NCBI RefSeq assembly: GCF_020360975.1
Contig: NW_025408670.1
Location: forward strand, 4,030,001 to 4,094,000
Direction of reading: 5' to 3'
Source of the DNA: Hirsutella rhossiliensis
Taxonomy: Eukaryota; Ascomycota; Sordariomycetes; Hypocreales; Ophiocordycipitaceae
DNA length: 64,000 nucleotides
Shown: positions 47,380 through 58,514 of the stretch, piece by piece
How the letters are laid out: each line of letters starts with the position of its first letter
Numbering within the stretch: position 1 is the first letter of the stretch
Position numbers and translations under genes: made by a program
The notes under the pieces: model-generated
Told to the model about the DNA's origin: nothing
The model's input: only the letters and a program-made list of their open reading frames with translations
The model's database searches: none

Positions 47380-48600
47380 TAGGCTCTGTGGTCTGCGCAG
47401 GGGACATGGCTGTTTTCGAGCGCGCTGACAATGACTGGCCGGACGCACTTTGTTGGTGCAGAAGAAGGAGCCTTGCGCGGCTGCTTCTTTGGCTTCTCCG
47501 CCGGTTGTTTGCGTTGCCGCGGTCGAGGAGGTTCTTGTAGTTTGCAGAGAGCCGCCAGCGCCCTTACAAGCTCCATGCAAATGCAGAATAGCTTATCGCT
47601 GCTGGTGACCTCGACAAGTTGTAAGAGGAGCTTGGCGATTCGTGCCCGTTCTGGAAGCTGATACTCTACTTTGACTGCCTGGCTATTTCTTCGCCGTCCC
47701 TCAGAATGCGAAAATCGCTGATGGCACGCGTCAGGCGATCGTCATGCAGCGTTTTCCTCGCGCCATCTGCCATCTGCCCCCATTTGATGTATTCTTGGAG
47801 CAGCCCTCCGCCTCGTCCTGTCTTGGGTGCCGTCTTCAGCGTATACCCTATCTCATTGATCTTGCGGACTATCTGGGGTTTCTTACACCTGAGCCTGGAA
47901 AGCCTTGGCTGCTTGTAGACCTAGGTCATCTGTTGGTCGGCAAGGTGCGTGGGAGCGCCCGCAAGGCGAAAAAGCCTGCCCATGAGATGTGTAATATCGT
48001 GCTGGGGCTTACTGTCGAACACGATCTCTGGAAGCCGGCTTCGATATAGTCGGTCGACCACGTAAAGCTTGAAGAAGGTCGACGAGTCTCTGAGGGTTTG
48101 TCCCGTGCTCTGGTTACGGTCCTCGGCGGTAAGTGCCTTGTTGAGCCTCATTCCCGATCCCCAGCGCAGATCGTACCACTCTAGAAGCTTCTCGTAGCCC
48201 AGAGCGCGGCCGAGACGAACCAGGAGCTTCTGTGCCTTTCCGTACTGAAAGCCCTGTCGACGGCTATGGTAACGTTCTTGCCTCGCCCTTGGATGTCTCG
48301 AAAGATCGGTCGCTCCCTCCAGCGCCTTTTCCAGGGAACAAACATGGTGGACTGGCCTGGCGGCACGCAAAGGGTATAGATCTGCTCAGGATCCTTGATG
48401 TCGCTGTCGAAGGCTCCATCAGCAAGGCAAGGCTCTCGACGTACAGAATAGGATCTTGTAGGAGGGTGTCTTCTTCGTGAAAGCCGTACGTTTTTGGGGT
48501 TTGATTTGCTTGAGATCCTCTTAGTCTTCCGGACTTGGCCAGGTCAATTGCTAGTCCAACCCAGCTTTTTGTATAGGAGCACCAACTCAAAGGCCGATGA
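47380..48600 (-). pseudogene. DUF3435 tyrosine-recombinase-like gene relic
   Basis: Read on the minus strand in shifting frames, this gives consecutive pieces of a DUF3435 protein, the family related to Crypton and Starship tyrosine recombinases. The pieces are: HEEDTLLQDPILYVESLAL; then ADGAFDSDIKDPEQIYTL with WKRRWRERPIFRDI; then GKAQKLLVRLGRALGYEKLL, EWYDLRWGSGMRLNKAL and KPQHDITHLMGRLFR; after a TAG, CKKPQIVRKINEIGYTL; and after another frame change, PERARIAKLLLQLVEVTSSD and a Cys/Lys/Pro-rich tail. At least two frameshifts and in-frame stops (TAG at 47919-47921) make it non-functional. The YDLRWGSG piece corresponds to the conserved Arg box of the family. GC is close to that of genes, so most damage is not RIP. 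Confidence 0.7.
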
Positions 48601-49063
48601 CATCGGTTCAAGGATTTCCGTCAAGGTCGATGCCTGAACTCCTGGATGACTGCGGCCTGACATATGTGAGCTGTTATGGCTTTGTCGTGCAAGTTTGCCT
48701 GCGCGTCCACGCAGCCGACCTGCACCCAGGGATTAAAGATGAGCTTGCGCAGGTCGCAGCGCCTGTTCCCCCCAGGGGTGACATGCAGGCTGCAGAGGTG
48801 GTCTAACGTCTGCAGGGGAAGAGGATGACTCTAATCATGAACAGCCTGCACGCAAGCAGGATTGCAGGTCTTGGCTGCGTCTGACTCTCCCCGTTCTCGC
48901 AGATAGTTATTAATTACGGGCAGGGGGACGGGGTATAAATACCATGTCTAAGGACCAGCAAATTCTCATAATCATCTCACTCTCTAAAATCACATCTCAA
49001 CCATCGTCTTGAATCGTACTAGCTCATCGATACTTCAGTTCCCAGCATTCAATATTTCCGATC
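48601..49063. promoter_or_regulatory. TATA-type promoter before the 49-kb ORF
   Basis: A TATAAAT at 48934-48940 stands 124 bp before the ATG at 49064, with a C/A-rich leader typical of fungal 5' ends between. An ATG at 48944 opens a 22-codon frame but lies too near the TATA box to be in the transcript. Confidence 0.45.
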
Positions 49064-49894
49064 ATGGCTTACTACGACACCATCACGAGCCCCGGCACCT
49101 TCTTCAAGGCAGCATCAGCTGAGAAAACTCAAATTTTCGATTCTCTTTACCGATAAACAGAGTGGGAGAGCGCCGTCAGTCGCTGGGGCCGCGAACATTT
49201 ATTTGCCAGCCGAGTCATCTGTAGTAAGCCCGAAAATCGCCTTGCCCTCTTTGTGGAAGGGGGGTTCAACCAGGACAACTTGGACGGCTTGCACCCAGTT
49301 ATTCAGCGCCTTATATCGGGTCCTGGACAAGCTTCCACTCTGGCCAATCTGTGGGAGCCGCAATTTGTCCAGCGTTTCCAGCCGGATAGTCTTGGCTACA
49401 CCTGGGCCGCTCTGGCCGCCTTCTCGCGGGCGGCTGCTAAATCGCGGGACGATATGCCTGAGCGGTCGCAACGTAAAAGAAAAGCTGTCTCTCCACAGAA
49501 GGGGTTTGTTCCATCAGCCGGCGTACGGATCGGCAGCAGCTCGCCGAATAGGCCAAGCTCAGCCGACACATCTGTATCAAGTATCGGGGTTATATATCAA
49601 AGCGGGACGCCCCTGCTTGAAGACTTCACTGTGCGCCTAGCGAGCTGCTTTATTCGTTGTGTGCTTAACTACGCGCAGACATTCGACAACAGGGGCCCGT
49701 ATATCTGCTACCAGGATGGAAGGCAAAGATATAGTGTTCCTATATCATACGGCCAGCAAATTGAGGCTGTCGATGATGGTGGGGTGCAACTTTGCGATGG
49801 TAGGGAGATTTTTCAAGTTGCTATGCTAGAGGGCAAACGAACCTTCCATAACCTGAATGATAGCAAACCAACTGTTTCCGACCAGAATAACTAA
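49064..49894 (+). pseudogene. broken ORF with PD-(D/E)XK-like motif
   Basis: A 277-codon frame interrupted only by TAA at 49154 (codon 31); the frame is the same on both sides, so a CAA-to-TAA change would explain it. The second half reads LEDFTVRLASCFIRCVLNYA, then YSVPISYGQQ and VDDGGVQLC, followed by VAMLEGKRTF. A downstream Asp and E-x-K in this spacing is the arrangement of PD-(D/E)XK nuclease-like domains; I infer this and cannot confirm it. The middle has a basic KRKAVSP segment. The frame stops at 49894 just where the AT-rich transposon block begins, so the C-terminus was probably lost at that junction. It could also be translated from an internal start as a shorter protein. Confidence 0.5.
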
Positions 49895-50055
49895 CTATAT
49901 TAAGAAGACTTATATAGCCTACCTAGGAGCCTTTTCTACTAGTAACCTTTTAGCTTCTTTATAGCTAGCTAAGTAAGAAGAAATCCTTAAGGAAGCTAAC
50001 TAATACTTCTTAATAAAAGCTCTTTTTAGATAGTAGCTATAGGATATATCTCTCT

Positions 50056-50475
50056 CCCGAGGCGGCTAAAGGCCCTAGGGCTAAGGGCCTAGGCAAACAC
50101 TACACGTCTATTCGAAAGACCCCCCGCCTAGCCCTTAGCCCGGAAAAGGACCTTATAGGGAGGCCTAGGCTAACCCTCTCGGCCTTCTACTAGCTCCTCT
50201 TCGGGGCCGGCTTCCTATTTTCCTTCTTAAAAAGGACTAATAAGGTAGAGCGAGACGACTACCGCTACGGCTAAGGAAGGCATACGGCTAGGCACCTTAT
50301 CCTAAGGTGCCCGAACTATAGGAGGGAAAGAGAGGTCCTTTACCGGACCTCTAAGAGATAGGAGGGGGCCCTTAGCCTACCTATTCTTTATAGCTCTAAG
50401 GAAGGAAGGGAAGCCCTTCTAACCTTCTTAGCTAAAACAGAGATAGGGATAGCTAAGTAGCTCGAAAAGGAGTAA
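50056..50475 (+). pseudogene. LINE (non-LTR) retrotransposon C-terminal relic
   Basis: One continuous frame interrupted only by TAG/TAA: PEAAKGPRAKGLGKHYTSIR, then RPRLTLSAFY and LFGAGFLFSFLKRTNKVERD, followed by HTARHLILRCPNYRRERE. The last piece is the Cys/His end motif of fungal LINE reverse transcriptases (T-x-x-H-x-L-x-x-C-P). Upstream RT sequence is not readable, so it is 5'-truncated or too decayed. Confidence 0.7.
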
Positions 50476-51014
50476 CCTAGGGGCCCTAGGGCCCTTAGGG
50501 GGGAAAATCACCGCGTAGGAGGAACTAGACTAACCTTTCCTTTATCTTTGCCTTTATAGCTACCCTTTCCCTAATTAGTTATAAGCCCCCGGGCTCTATA
50601 GCTAGCTAGGACTACTAATAGGGGCCTAGGCCCCTATTAGCCTTACTATAGCCCTAGAGGCTATATACGAGTAATAATATAAAATAAAATAGGATATATA
50701 TATATTAATAAAGCCTATTAGTAATAGTTACTTAGCTATCTTTTAAGAAGCTTACTAGGAACTAAATAAAAAAGCTACTAAGGTATAATAATAAGTAGTC
50801 TTATTCCTTTAAGGCTAGTACTTAGCTTAGACGGTCTAACCTACTACCCTTATAGCTATTATAGCCCCTACTACTATAGCCCCCGCTACTACTACTACTC
50901 TTTTAGCTCCTCCTCCCTTAAGAGCTTTAACGCTATCTTTAACTATAGCTATTATATTACGCTAGCTATACTTATAACTCTAGGCCTAGCCTTATTAGTT
51001 TATTTAGTCTAGCT
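50476..51014. other. RIP-mutated sequence, unassigned
   Basis: About 540 bp of TA-saturated sequence between the LINE relic and Gypsy segment A. No readable protein found. Confidence 0.5.
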
Positions 51015-52541
51015 AGTTATTATAAAGTAAGTAAAGGTATATATATAAGTACTATCTATAAGATAATATTAATAAGCTATATAAAGCTCTTTTATATATA
51101 GCTAGCCTATATATATATATATATAGGATCTAGCCCTTTATATATAACTATATAGCTTAGGCTATAGCTTAAGCCTATAACTTATAATAGTTAAAGACTC
51201 TTATATAATACCCTCCCTTTAGCGTAGTATAGTGCTACCTTATTAATAGCTTTTATATAATTAAGTATTAAGCTCCTTATACTAGCTCTACTTTACCCTT
51301 TCCTATTAATTATACTAGCCCTACTAGCCTTATTATTCTTATACTTATTAACCTAAGTAGCTAGAACCTAGCTTTATACTTATTAGCTAGCTAGCTACTT
51401 AAATATAAGTATAACTTATTATATACGCCCTTAAGCGGCTAGCGGCTAGCCTAGACCTATATAAGCCTTAGGTTACTTATCCCCTTAGCCTTAAGTAGCT
51501 TCCTTTACTAAGGGGTATATAAAGTAGTATCTTTTCTTTCTTTTTTCTTCTCTTTCTTTAATTATAATAGTAGTAGTAATAATTAAGCTTTACTTTATAT
51601 AAAGCGTTAGTTTATTCTTAGCTATATAAGCTACCTTATTAATAAGTACTTATAAGAATAGCTATAGTAATAATAGTAGTAATAGTAGTAATAATAACTT
51701 TAATAAATAAGTCTTTTATTTTATTAAGTAAAAGGCCGCGTTCTATTATATTAACTTCTATAGTAAATATATCTACTTTTATTTCTATTTCTTTTTCTTT
51801 CTTAAAGTATATAAAGTTATTTATTAACGCTATACTAAGTATAGCTAATAATAACTCTATTACTACCGCCGCTCTTACCTATACCCCTATAACTATACCT
51901 ACCGCTACTATCTTTACCTTTACTATACTAGCCGCTCTTATATTACCTTTTAAGGTAATAACGCTATCCCCGCCGCCGCTTATAACGCCCGGCCCTTTTA
52001 CCCTTACCTCTAGCTTTACTACCCTTATAAGTTTACTACTTAATAAGTATAATAGCTATTTTCCGCTAACCTCTTAAAGTATAAGCGCTAAGTATAAGCT
52101 ATAGCCGCCTACGTAGCCCTTTATATATAGTATATATCGTAGGAGCTCCCTTACGCTAATTAAGTTAAGCGCCGCTATAGTAGTAGCTATTTCTAATACG
52201 CACGTACTAACTATACTTATAAAGTAGCGCCTTACTATTACTATAGCCGCCTATTATAATCTTTATACTTTAGAGCGCTAAGGCTTTATCCTTAAATAAG
52301 CTCTTTTCCTCTTACTCTTTTACTTTTACTATTAACTCCCTTAGTACTAAGGATACCGCTTTTATCGCTTTATCGGCGGTTCCCTTATCTATACCCTCCG
52401 CTAGCCTTACTATTATTACTAGCTGCCTCCTACTTACTTCTACTACCCTTAAAGCCGCCGTTACCGCTAACTAGCTTATATACTTAAAGGGCCGCTTAAG
52501 CGCCTTAGAAAGCGCCGCTTTTATTAATAAAAAAAGGAGGC

Positions 52542-52575
<34 letters not shown>

Positions 52576-53770
52576 GATAAGGATAAGAGTAATAATAAAA
52601 AATAGGGTTAAGTAGTTTAAGGGCTTTACTTTAAAATAAACGCTATTTTTATCTTTACTTATACTATTATACTTATATTACTATAACTACTTATATTACT
52701 ATAACTACTTACTTTACTTTATTTACTTTATAGTCTTAGCTTAAGCTACTATTAGTAGTTTATTAGTTTATTATTCTTATTTATTAGCTTAAATAAGGCC
52801 TTAAACTTATTAAGGGCTATAGCTCTTATAAACTTATATATAGGTTCTTATATAAGGTTAAGATACTTATACTACTTAAAAAGGACCTCTAAGTATTTCC
52901 GTTTATTAACCTTTTTCTAGTATATAGCCTATATCTCTTTAACCTTAAACTTATTCTTTTCTTTTACTTTAATTATAAGTAGTTAAGCGTTTATTACTTC
53001 TTATTTAAGTAGTAGGTATAAAGAAGCTTAGTAAAAAGAAGTTTATATTAATCTTATTATAGACCCTTATTAAAAAAGACTATTAAGCTCTATAACTTAT
53101 AAACTAATAACTCTTTATACTATAAACTTTATATATAGTTAGTCTAGCTTTTTTTTTTAGCCGCGCTAACTTATAATTATAAGGTCTAGCTATACCTTAT
53201 CTTTTATTATAAACCTATTTACTAAAGCCTTAGTTTTATTAGTATACTACTTTTAATTTTATACTATAGTAGCTATTATAAATTAGTAATAATTTATAGT
53301 CTCTTATAGCTTTTAAATAAATATAAAGGCGCGGCCTTTTAATAATAAATTACTCTATTACTTTATTACTATATTTATAGTAAAGGGAACTAATAAGGGC
53401 GGTTTAAAGCTATATATTATAAAGAAAAAGGTTATCTTAATAAAGGTATATAGTTTACTATTTAATATACGTTAAGCTATAGGGAGCTACTAGTCTTAGT
53501 TTATTTAATTGTAGGCTATAATAACTTATAAGTAAGCCTATACTTCCTAGTTAACCCTCTTTAGCCCTCTATTAGTTTATAAGTAATATAATATACTAAG
53601 TAGCTATATAATTTAAAGTAGCTAGTATTAGTACTATTAAAAGCAGCTAGTTTAATTTAATTTCTTATTACTTATAATAAAGGCTATCTAGCTATATAAG
53701 TAAGCTTAGTATTAAAGGAAGCGTTCTATATAGGCCTTTATATTTATAAATAGTATTAGCTTTAATATTA
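51015..53770 (-). mobile_element. Ty3/Gypsy chromovirus 3' segment, copy A
   Basis: About 2.75 kb that aligns by eye over its whole length with 58515-61303 in the same orientation. On the minus strand the segment near 52795-52905 reads as a degraded chromodomain (the V-K-W-x-G-Y and W-E-P positions are recognisable, with TAG for TGG). Copy A is more AT-rich than copy B and has lost many CG sites. At about 53771 the two copies diverge. No open frame remains. Confidence 0.7.
52542..52574. repeat. (AAT)n microsatellite
   Basis: About eleven AAT/TAA units inside Gypsy copy A; copy B lacks the pure array. Confidence 0.9.
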
Positions 53771-54930
53771 TTATCGTAAAGAGAGATATAAGAAGTATAA
53801 TTAAAATATATAAAGGTAAAATTAAAAGTAAGGGGTTAGATAAGTAAGGCAGAGATATTTAATTCTTATAGGGGTAGTAATTATAGTAAGGGAGTAATTA
53901 TTATAATACTTTTATTATCCTTCTTTCCTTTATCTAACGCCCTTCTTTATACTTATTTAGTATCTTAATTAATAAAGAAGATCCTACTTAAAGAAGCTAT
54001 TAATATCCTCTTAACTACCGAGCTTTTTATTAGTTTTTCCCCTCCTTTCTAGCCGCTACTAGTATATCCGTCTTATCTCTTACTACCTTTATAAGAAGCT
54101 ATCGCTACTTTTACTTCCCTTTATACCCTTACCCTCCTCTCTATACCTCCTTTTAGCTCTTTCTTTTAAACTAGTTTTTTAGCTTTCTTAGTCCCTCTTA
54201 CTAAGGGATATCTCTAAGAACTATAAAATTAAGCTATGCTTCGCGATATACCCCCTTAGCTATAGCCTACCCTTATAATAAAGGTATAGCTAATATAGCT
54301 TTAGGCTAGTAAGTATATAAAAGAGGTTCTTAGCTCTATACTTATCCCTTTACTTACGGAAAATAAGGGCCCTTTTAGGTCCCTAGGCTCTTTTAGACCT
54401 ACTTAAGGAATAAGGGCTTAAAGAGGGGAAAGTCCTATAAGAAAAAGGGCCTTCTTAAAAGGAAGAAACCTAATTAAAATAAGGGGCCCTTTAAAAGAAA
54501 GACCTCTTCTTTTTTTTAACTATAGATATTACCTTCTTATATAGACTATTAGCTCCTCTTATAGACTTTAAAGGTAGGCCTTTAAGGATAGCTTCTTATA
54601 AACGTTTTTTAGCTTAATTTACTATAAAAAGATAGTTAGCTTTTACTTTAGTAAGAGCTTTATAAGACTATTAGCTTTTATTAATACTATAAGAACCTAA
54701 TAAATAGAAATAAGTCCCCTTTAAACCTCTTAGTATAACTAATACTAATAGATATCGATATACTATAGCTAGGTTAATAGCTTTATATTTTCTTTTATAA
54801 GAAGCTATATAGTCTATATATTATTATTAAGATTATACTAGTAACCTATCTAAAGGTATTTAGAACTTCGGCGTTAAATAAGAGGGAAAAACTAAAGTAC
54901 TTAAAGGAAAACCCTTACCTCTTTTTATAG
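53771..54930. other. RIP-mutated sequence, unidentified dispersed repeat
   Basis: The right end (about 54820-54930, ending in ACCCTTACCTCTTTTTATAG) recurs in altered form at about 56450-56580. The family could not be identified. The solo LTR begins immediately after it. Confidence 0.5.
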
Positions 54931-55498
54931 TGTAAGGAACGGTGTTCCTACTATAAATAAAGCAGCTATAATATACTCTCCCGATTATATAAGCCAATAA
55001 GTAGTATATTAATTATAGACAAAATCTCATCCTATAGAGCAAGAATCGCTCGTCATTTTACATGTCATTATGCATTAAACGGGTTGCCGGTTATCGTACA
55101 ATCGGGAATCGAAGGAACAGAGCTAGCTTGGAATGCTAGCTAAGACCTCTCAAGAACACCGGCACGACCAACCTCCTCTAAACACGAATATCAGTAGAAC
55201 CAAGACACTTCCAGATTCACTCGAGATATCACGGAATTCCTCAGTCTCAGGGCTATACGGCAGCCTAAATCTGGTCCCGAAAGGTTCTTCCGTTCAGCTA
55301 CAATTGTCTATATAAGACAGCATGTCCGCTGGTAGATAGATAGAAAATCATCAACTTCAACACCTCTTCCACACACCAATACACCACCAATAAATTCCGT
55401 TGAAAATCCTACCTTATACTCCTTCTTCCCCTCTATCACGTAGTTTTACGTGATTTCTTGATTTCCCAAAATTCCGCTTTTGCTCATATACCTTAAGA
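54931..55498 (+). repeat. 568-bp solo LTR of a Ty1/Copia element, almost free of RIP
   Basis: Starts TGTAAGGAACGG and ends near ATATACCTTAAGA. It contains a TATATAAGACAG promoter-like element near 55308. It keeps its CA and TG dinucleotides, unlike everything around it. Its reverse complement is at 62059-62626 with the same 568-bp length. TATAG stands on both sides, a possible 5-bp target-site duplication, although TATAG is a common word here. No internal retroelement sequence follows, so it is a solo LTR. Confidence 0.85.
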
Positions 55499-57180
55499 TA
55501 TAGCTAGTCCGCCCTTATACTAGGTCGCGGTTATAATATATAGGAATCTTATACTAGCTATCTTAGGTATCGTTATAGTTAGTTAGAATTATATTAGCCT
55601 TACTATAAAATAACCTTAGAAAGTAACTCCTTTATATACGTAGGGTATATAGCGTTAATCGGTAGTACGAGCGTATTTAGTTAATAGTTAATTATATAAT
55701 TATCTCCGACCTTATCCTATAATAATATCTTCCTAGGCTCTACCTTATTTTTCCGCTATAAGGCTTAGTAGGCTAATTTTATTAATACTAGCTTTTAGCT
55801 AGGCTAGTAGTTAAGTTATCGTACTAGCTTTATACTATACTTATTAAGTTACTAGTATCGGCCCTAGGTTTTTATTTTCCTAGTTAGGGGGCCCGGACTA
55901 GGGTTAAGAGGAGGTCTTAATAAATTTATCGCTAAGTCTAAGTAGGTAAGGTCTAGGCCGGCCTACTTATAGCGGGGCTAGACTACTAGTATATTTATAA
56001 GCGCTTTTAGAAGCGCTAATTAGCTAATTAATAAGTAGGTTAGCGTAGTCTATTAATCTAACTAAAAATTAATCGTGCCCTAAGCTAGATTTAAACTAAC
56101 TCTAGTATTATAGCTAGTAAGCCTCCTAGGTATATAACTATTATATTATAAAGGTATAGTTTATATATTATTATATTCTATAGCTAATAGTAATAGGATT
56201 TATAGTTATAGTAAAATTAATAGCTAGCTAAGGAAAATCGCTTTTTTAATACTTTTAAAGGAGCTAATAGCTTTACTTTTATACTTAATATTATAATAGT
56301 AGCTTACTTTAAAGCTCTTTAAGTAATAGTTCCTTTATAAAGGGAAATAATATATACTTATAAGCTATTTCTATCTAAGGAATTATCTATAAAAGATAAA
56401 TCGCTTAAATAAAAGAAGATATTAATAGCTAGTTTCTTTTCCTACCTTCTTAAGTATAGACTATATATTATTAAGATTACGCTAAGGACCTAGTTAAAGG
56501 TATCTAGAGCTTTAATACTAAATAAGAAGGAAAAACTAAAGTACTTAAGGGAAAACCCTTTCCTCTTTTAATATAGGTCCGCTTTAAATAAAGTTATAGT
56601 AGTAGTATATAGGAAATTTATACTAGCTACCGCGGGCTTTTCCTATATATTTATATTTTAGCGTAGGCCCTCTTAGGCTATAGCCGCTACTATCCTAAGC
56701 GGCCGCGGCCTAGGCTTACTAGCCTAGGCCTAGGGTTATAAGTAGTAGTCTCTCTTTAAGGGCCTAGCTCGTAGGCGCCTTTATTCTCTATAGCTCTTAC
56801 GTCGCTACTATATAGCCGCGGCCGCGTTAGCCTATTAATCTATTAATTAGTAGGGTAGGTAATATCTAGTTACTAGGCCGGGCGCTAGTATAGGTCGCTT
56901 CTAAGTAGGGCCGGCTAATCGAAATTTAGTTAGCTAGCTCCGTTAATCGAAAATCGGTTCTTATCTAGCTATATAACTTCTTAATTAAAGGCGCGGCGGC
57001 CTATATTTACTATTTATTATATAGTTACTAATTACGTGCGCCCGGCTCGTATATATATATACCTACCCTCCCCTCTTAGTTTCGTTCCTACCTCCTTTTA
57101 CCCCTTTATTTATTATCTCTTTTATAGGCCTTAGTTCCTTACCTATATTATTTCTATATCCTTAGTTCTTCTTAATATTA
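55499..57180. other. RIP-mutated sequence, unassigned
   Basis: TA-saturated DNA. The part near 56450-56580 repeats the tail seen before the solo LTR. CG-rich palindromes (GCGGCCGCGGCC-like, near 56698 and 56815) stand out. No readable protein. Confidence 0.5.
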
Positions 57181-57186
57181 TATTTA

Positions 57187-58480
57187 GTTTATTTACTATT
57201 ATATCGCTATATCTAACTAAGAAGCCGACTTAGGTAGTAGCGGCTTACTTCTTTTAAAACCCCTTCCTTATAAGAAAGTCGCTACTATAGTAAGATTAAA
57301 GCGCTCTATCTTATATTTTATATATATTAAGCGCTTTACTAGTAATCTTACCTATAAGTCCTTTACTAGCTATTAAAACTAGTCCTATAAGTATTAGTCC
57401 TAGTCCTATCTTAAGTTAGTCTTACCTTTAGTACTTTTCGCTAACTTTACTAGCTATAAAGGCTAAAGCGTATATCGCTTACGCTAACTTTAACTAGTTC
57501 TATTACTAAGTAAGTAATCCTACCTTACTATAATATAGTTTAAGTTTAGTACTAATCTATATTCTAGATTACCTTTAAGGGTAAAGAGGCTACTTATACC
57601 TTTTACTAAGCTTAGTCTAAGGTTAATAGCCCCTCTCTTATTAAGGGCTTAGTATAAGAGCGCCTTTACTATACTACTTTAAAAACTTATATTTACGTTA
57701 GTTAAAAGGCCCCCGCTACTAAGGGTAAGGGCATATTAAGTAAGTTTACTTTTAGTCTAGCTATAATTACTAAGAATATCGAAACGCTTACCTTAGCTTT
57801 TACTTATTTTATAGATAATACCCGCTATATATATAAGTCCTTAGAAAAGTACCTAAGTAAGTTTAGCGATACTATTAAGACCCTAGCTTAGGTTAGGCCT
57901 AAGTTACTCTTAGTTACTTAAAAGACTTTTATAGCGGTTAATAATCTTACTAACTATTTCTATCCTATCGCTAGTAACGACTATAATAGTAAGGATAATA
58001 GTTTTAACCTTACTAGGCTTAGTTTAGCCCTAGCCCCTTTTAATAAAAGGAAGGGTAAAGGTAAAAGTAAGGGTAAAGCGGCTATTATATTTAAGGCTTT
58101 ATTTAAGGCTAAGGCTAAGGAGTCTACTACTATTACTATACCCGCGGTTATCTTAAAGCTAGTATAAGAACCTACTACGTCGCTCTCTATTAGCTTTAAT
58201 ACTAAGCTATAGCTTAGTAGTTCTCTTAATACTAAGCCCGCCTTAAAGCGTCCCTATCTTACGTTACTTACCGACCCTACTAACGCTCTTAACTTTATTT
58301 AGTAGCGTCTTTATAGCTATCGCGGTTTAGTCTTAGCTAAGATTATTACTAGTCTTAACCTTAATTAGATCTAAGGTTATAGTATAAGCTATAGTAAACG
58401 CCTTTACGCCGCCGTTAGTATAGGTCCTACCTTAGTATAGACCTTAGTTATTACTCTATCTTATAAGCTAGCTATCTAAG
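57187..58480 (+). pseudogene. RIP-degraded ORF of unknown element
   Basis: From about 57541 a single plus frame is readable with only TAA/TAG stops: for example ITFKGKEATYTFY, LAFTYFIDNTRYIYKSLEKY, and a lysine-rich FNKRKGKGKSKGKAA stretch near 58039. The basic tail would suit a nucleic-acid-binding Gag or ORF1 protein. No family is recognised. Gypsy copy B begins at its right end on the opposite strand. Confidence 0.4.
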
Positions 58481-58514
58481 CTAGCTTTAGTTTAGGTTTA
58501 AGGTCGGGCCTAGT

